Origin: Lutibacter sp. HS1-25
GTDB taxonomy: Bacteria > Bacteroidota > Bacteroidia > Flavobacteriales > Flavobacteriaceae
Direction: 5' to 3'
DNA length: 61,964 nucleotides
Assembly: GCF_004121075.1 (NCBI RefSeq)
Contig: NZ_RHLN01000136.1
Span: forward strand, 1-61,964
This document shows positions 61,598-61,964 of this stretch, piece by piece (the stretch's first letter is position 1; the number at the start of each line of letters is the position of its first letter). The notes beneath the pieces are model-generated. The model was not told where the DNA came from and did no database searches. It saw only the letters and a program-made list of their open reading frames with translations. The translations under genes were made by a program, and so were the position numbers.

Positions 61598-61964
61598 TCA
61601 CTCCCAATTCAATATTTTTTTAAAATCGTAATCTGCTGGATTATCGACATATTGTTTTGCTGATTCGTAATCTTTTTCTCTGATATAAATTAAATTATTG
61701 ATAAAAAGTTGCGCCATATCCGACTCAATATCTACCAATCGTGGCTGTACTTTTCCATTTTCGTCTTGAAAATCTTTTAAATACAAAGGCGTTATATCTC
61801 CCCTTGAATTTGCACTTACAATACAACCCGAAACACCATTGTCGTATAATTTTTTAACACCTATACCCAATAAAGTACAAATAATAAGTGTTAAATCAAA
61901 AGCAATTGGTTTACAACATCTTAATTCGTAGCCAATTTCAACGGGTCTGGTTTTAATATCTAAG
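61598..61964 (-). CDS. 6-phosphofructokinase-like protein, C-terminal part (cut by window end)
   Basis: An open frame of 121 residues continues past the right edge, so only the C-terminus is seen. RPVEIGYELRCCKPIAFDL resembles the substrate-binding GYELR segment of PPi/ATP-type phosphofructokinases, followed by KKLYDNGVSGCIVSANSRGD and a tail ending DYDFKKILNWE, as in long PFKs of Bacteroidota. The enzyme phosphorylates fructose 6-phosphate in glycolysis. The TTG at 61868-61870 is internal. PPi or ATP dependence cannot be judged. It is housekeeping and lies outside the pectin operon, separated by the repeat cluster. Confidence 0.65.
   Translation of the reverse strand, partial: LDIKTRPVEIGYELRCCKPIAFDLTLIICTLLGIGVKKLYDNGVSGCIVSANSRGDITPLYLKDFQDENGKVQPRLVDIESDMAQLFINNLIYIREKDYESAKQYVDNPADYDFKKILNWE

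Overview
The window comes from a low-GC member of the Bacteroidota, most likely a flavobacterium. The evidence is a SusC/SusD pair, type IX secretion (T9SS) sorting domains, many signal-peptidase-II lipoproteins, Bacteroidota-type promoters (TTTG-N19..21-TAnnTTTG), an ISAon1-type transposase and a tRNA-Ala(GGC). Two large functional blocks are separated by integrated elements.

Left part (1-14.8 kb). The left edge cuts an ISAon1-family insertion sequence. A long non-coding stretch, a coiled-coil lipoprotein, a voltage-gated-type K+ channel and a small conserved membrane protein follow. A tight nine-gene operon (3329-12558) is the most unusual content: carbamoyltransferase, DUF5989, SxtJ-like protein, a complete His-Xaa-Ser (HXS) system (HxsA with five HxS triplets, HxsD, and the paired radical SAM enzymes HxsB and HxsC), a membrane-anchored SGNH protein fused to a TolB-like beta-propeller, and an MBOAT O-acyltransferase. 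Most junctions overlap or are only a few bases apart, so peptide modification, carbamoyl transfer and acyl transfer are probably one pathway at the cell envelope. An M23 peptidase lipoprotein and a fibronectin-like lipoprotein follow.

Mobile region (14.8-26.85 kb). A first element remnant carries a VirE-N/primase-like protein, small proteins, an excisionase-like HTH protein and a tyrosine recombinase in which the first catalytic Arg is Lys. A second, well-bounded 7.75-kb element sits in the 3' end of tRNA-Ala(GGC) between 16-bp direct repeats (19076-19091 and 26826-26841). It carries an integrase, HTH protein, TOPRIM primase, D5/SF3 helicase and small cargo genes, but no capsid or conjugation genes. 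It resembles a phage satellite or a small integrative, self-replicating element.

Right part (27-62 kb). This is a pectin utilisation locus. A LacI-family regulator (+) faces genes on the minus strand: SusC/SusD and a surface lipoprotein; a ~17.6-kb operon of pectinesterases, pectate lyases (PL9, PL10), GH43, GH105, a DUF5060 glycosidase, DUF4861 and esterases; a GH28 polygalacturonase; and a catabolic operon (KDPG aldolase, hexuronate transporter, tagaturonate reductase, altronate dehydratase). Copies of a palindrome close to GTAATCGATTAC lie directly downstream of the -7 elements of the SusC, GH28 and 27284-28114 promoters and upstream of lacI, which gives a readable local regulon. Uronate isomerase (UxaC) and KDG kinase, needed to complete galacturonate breakdown, are not in the window. 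The right edge cuts a phosphofructokinase-like gene.
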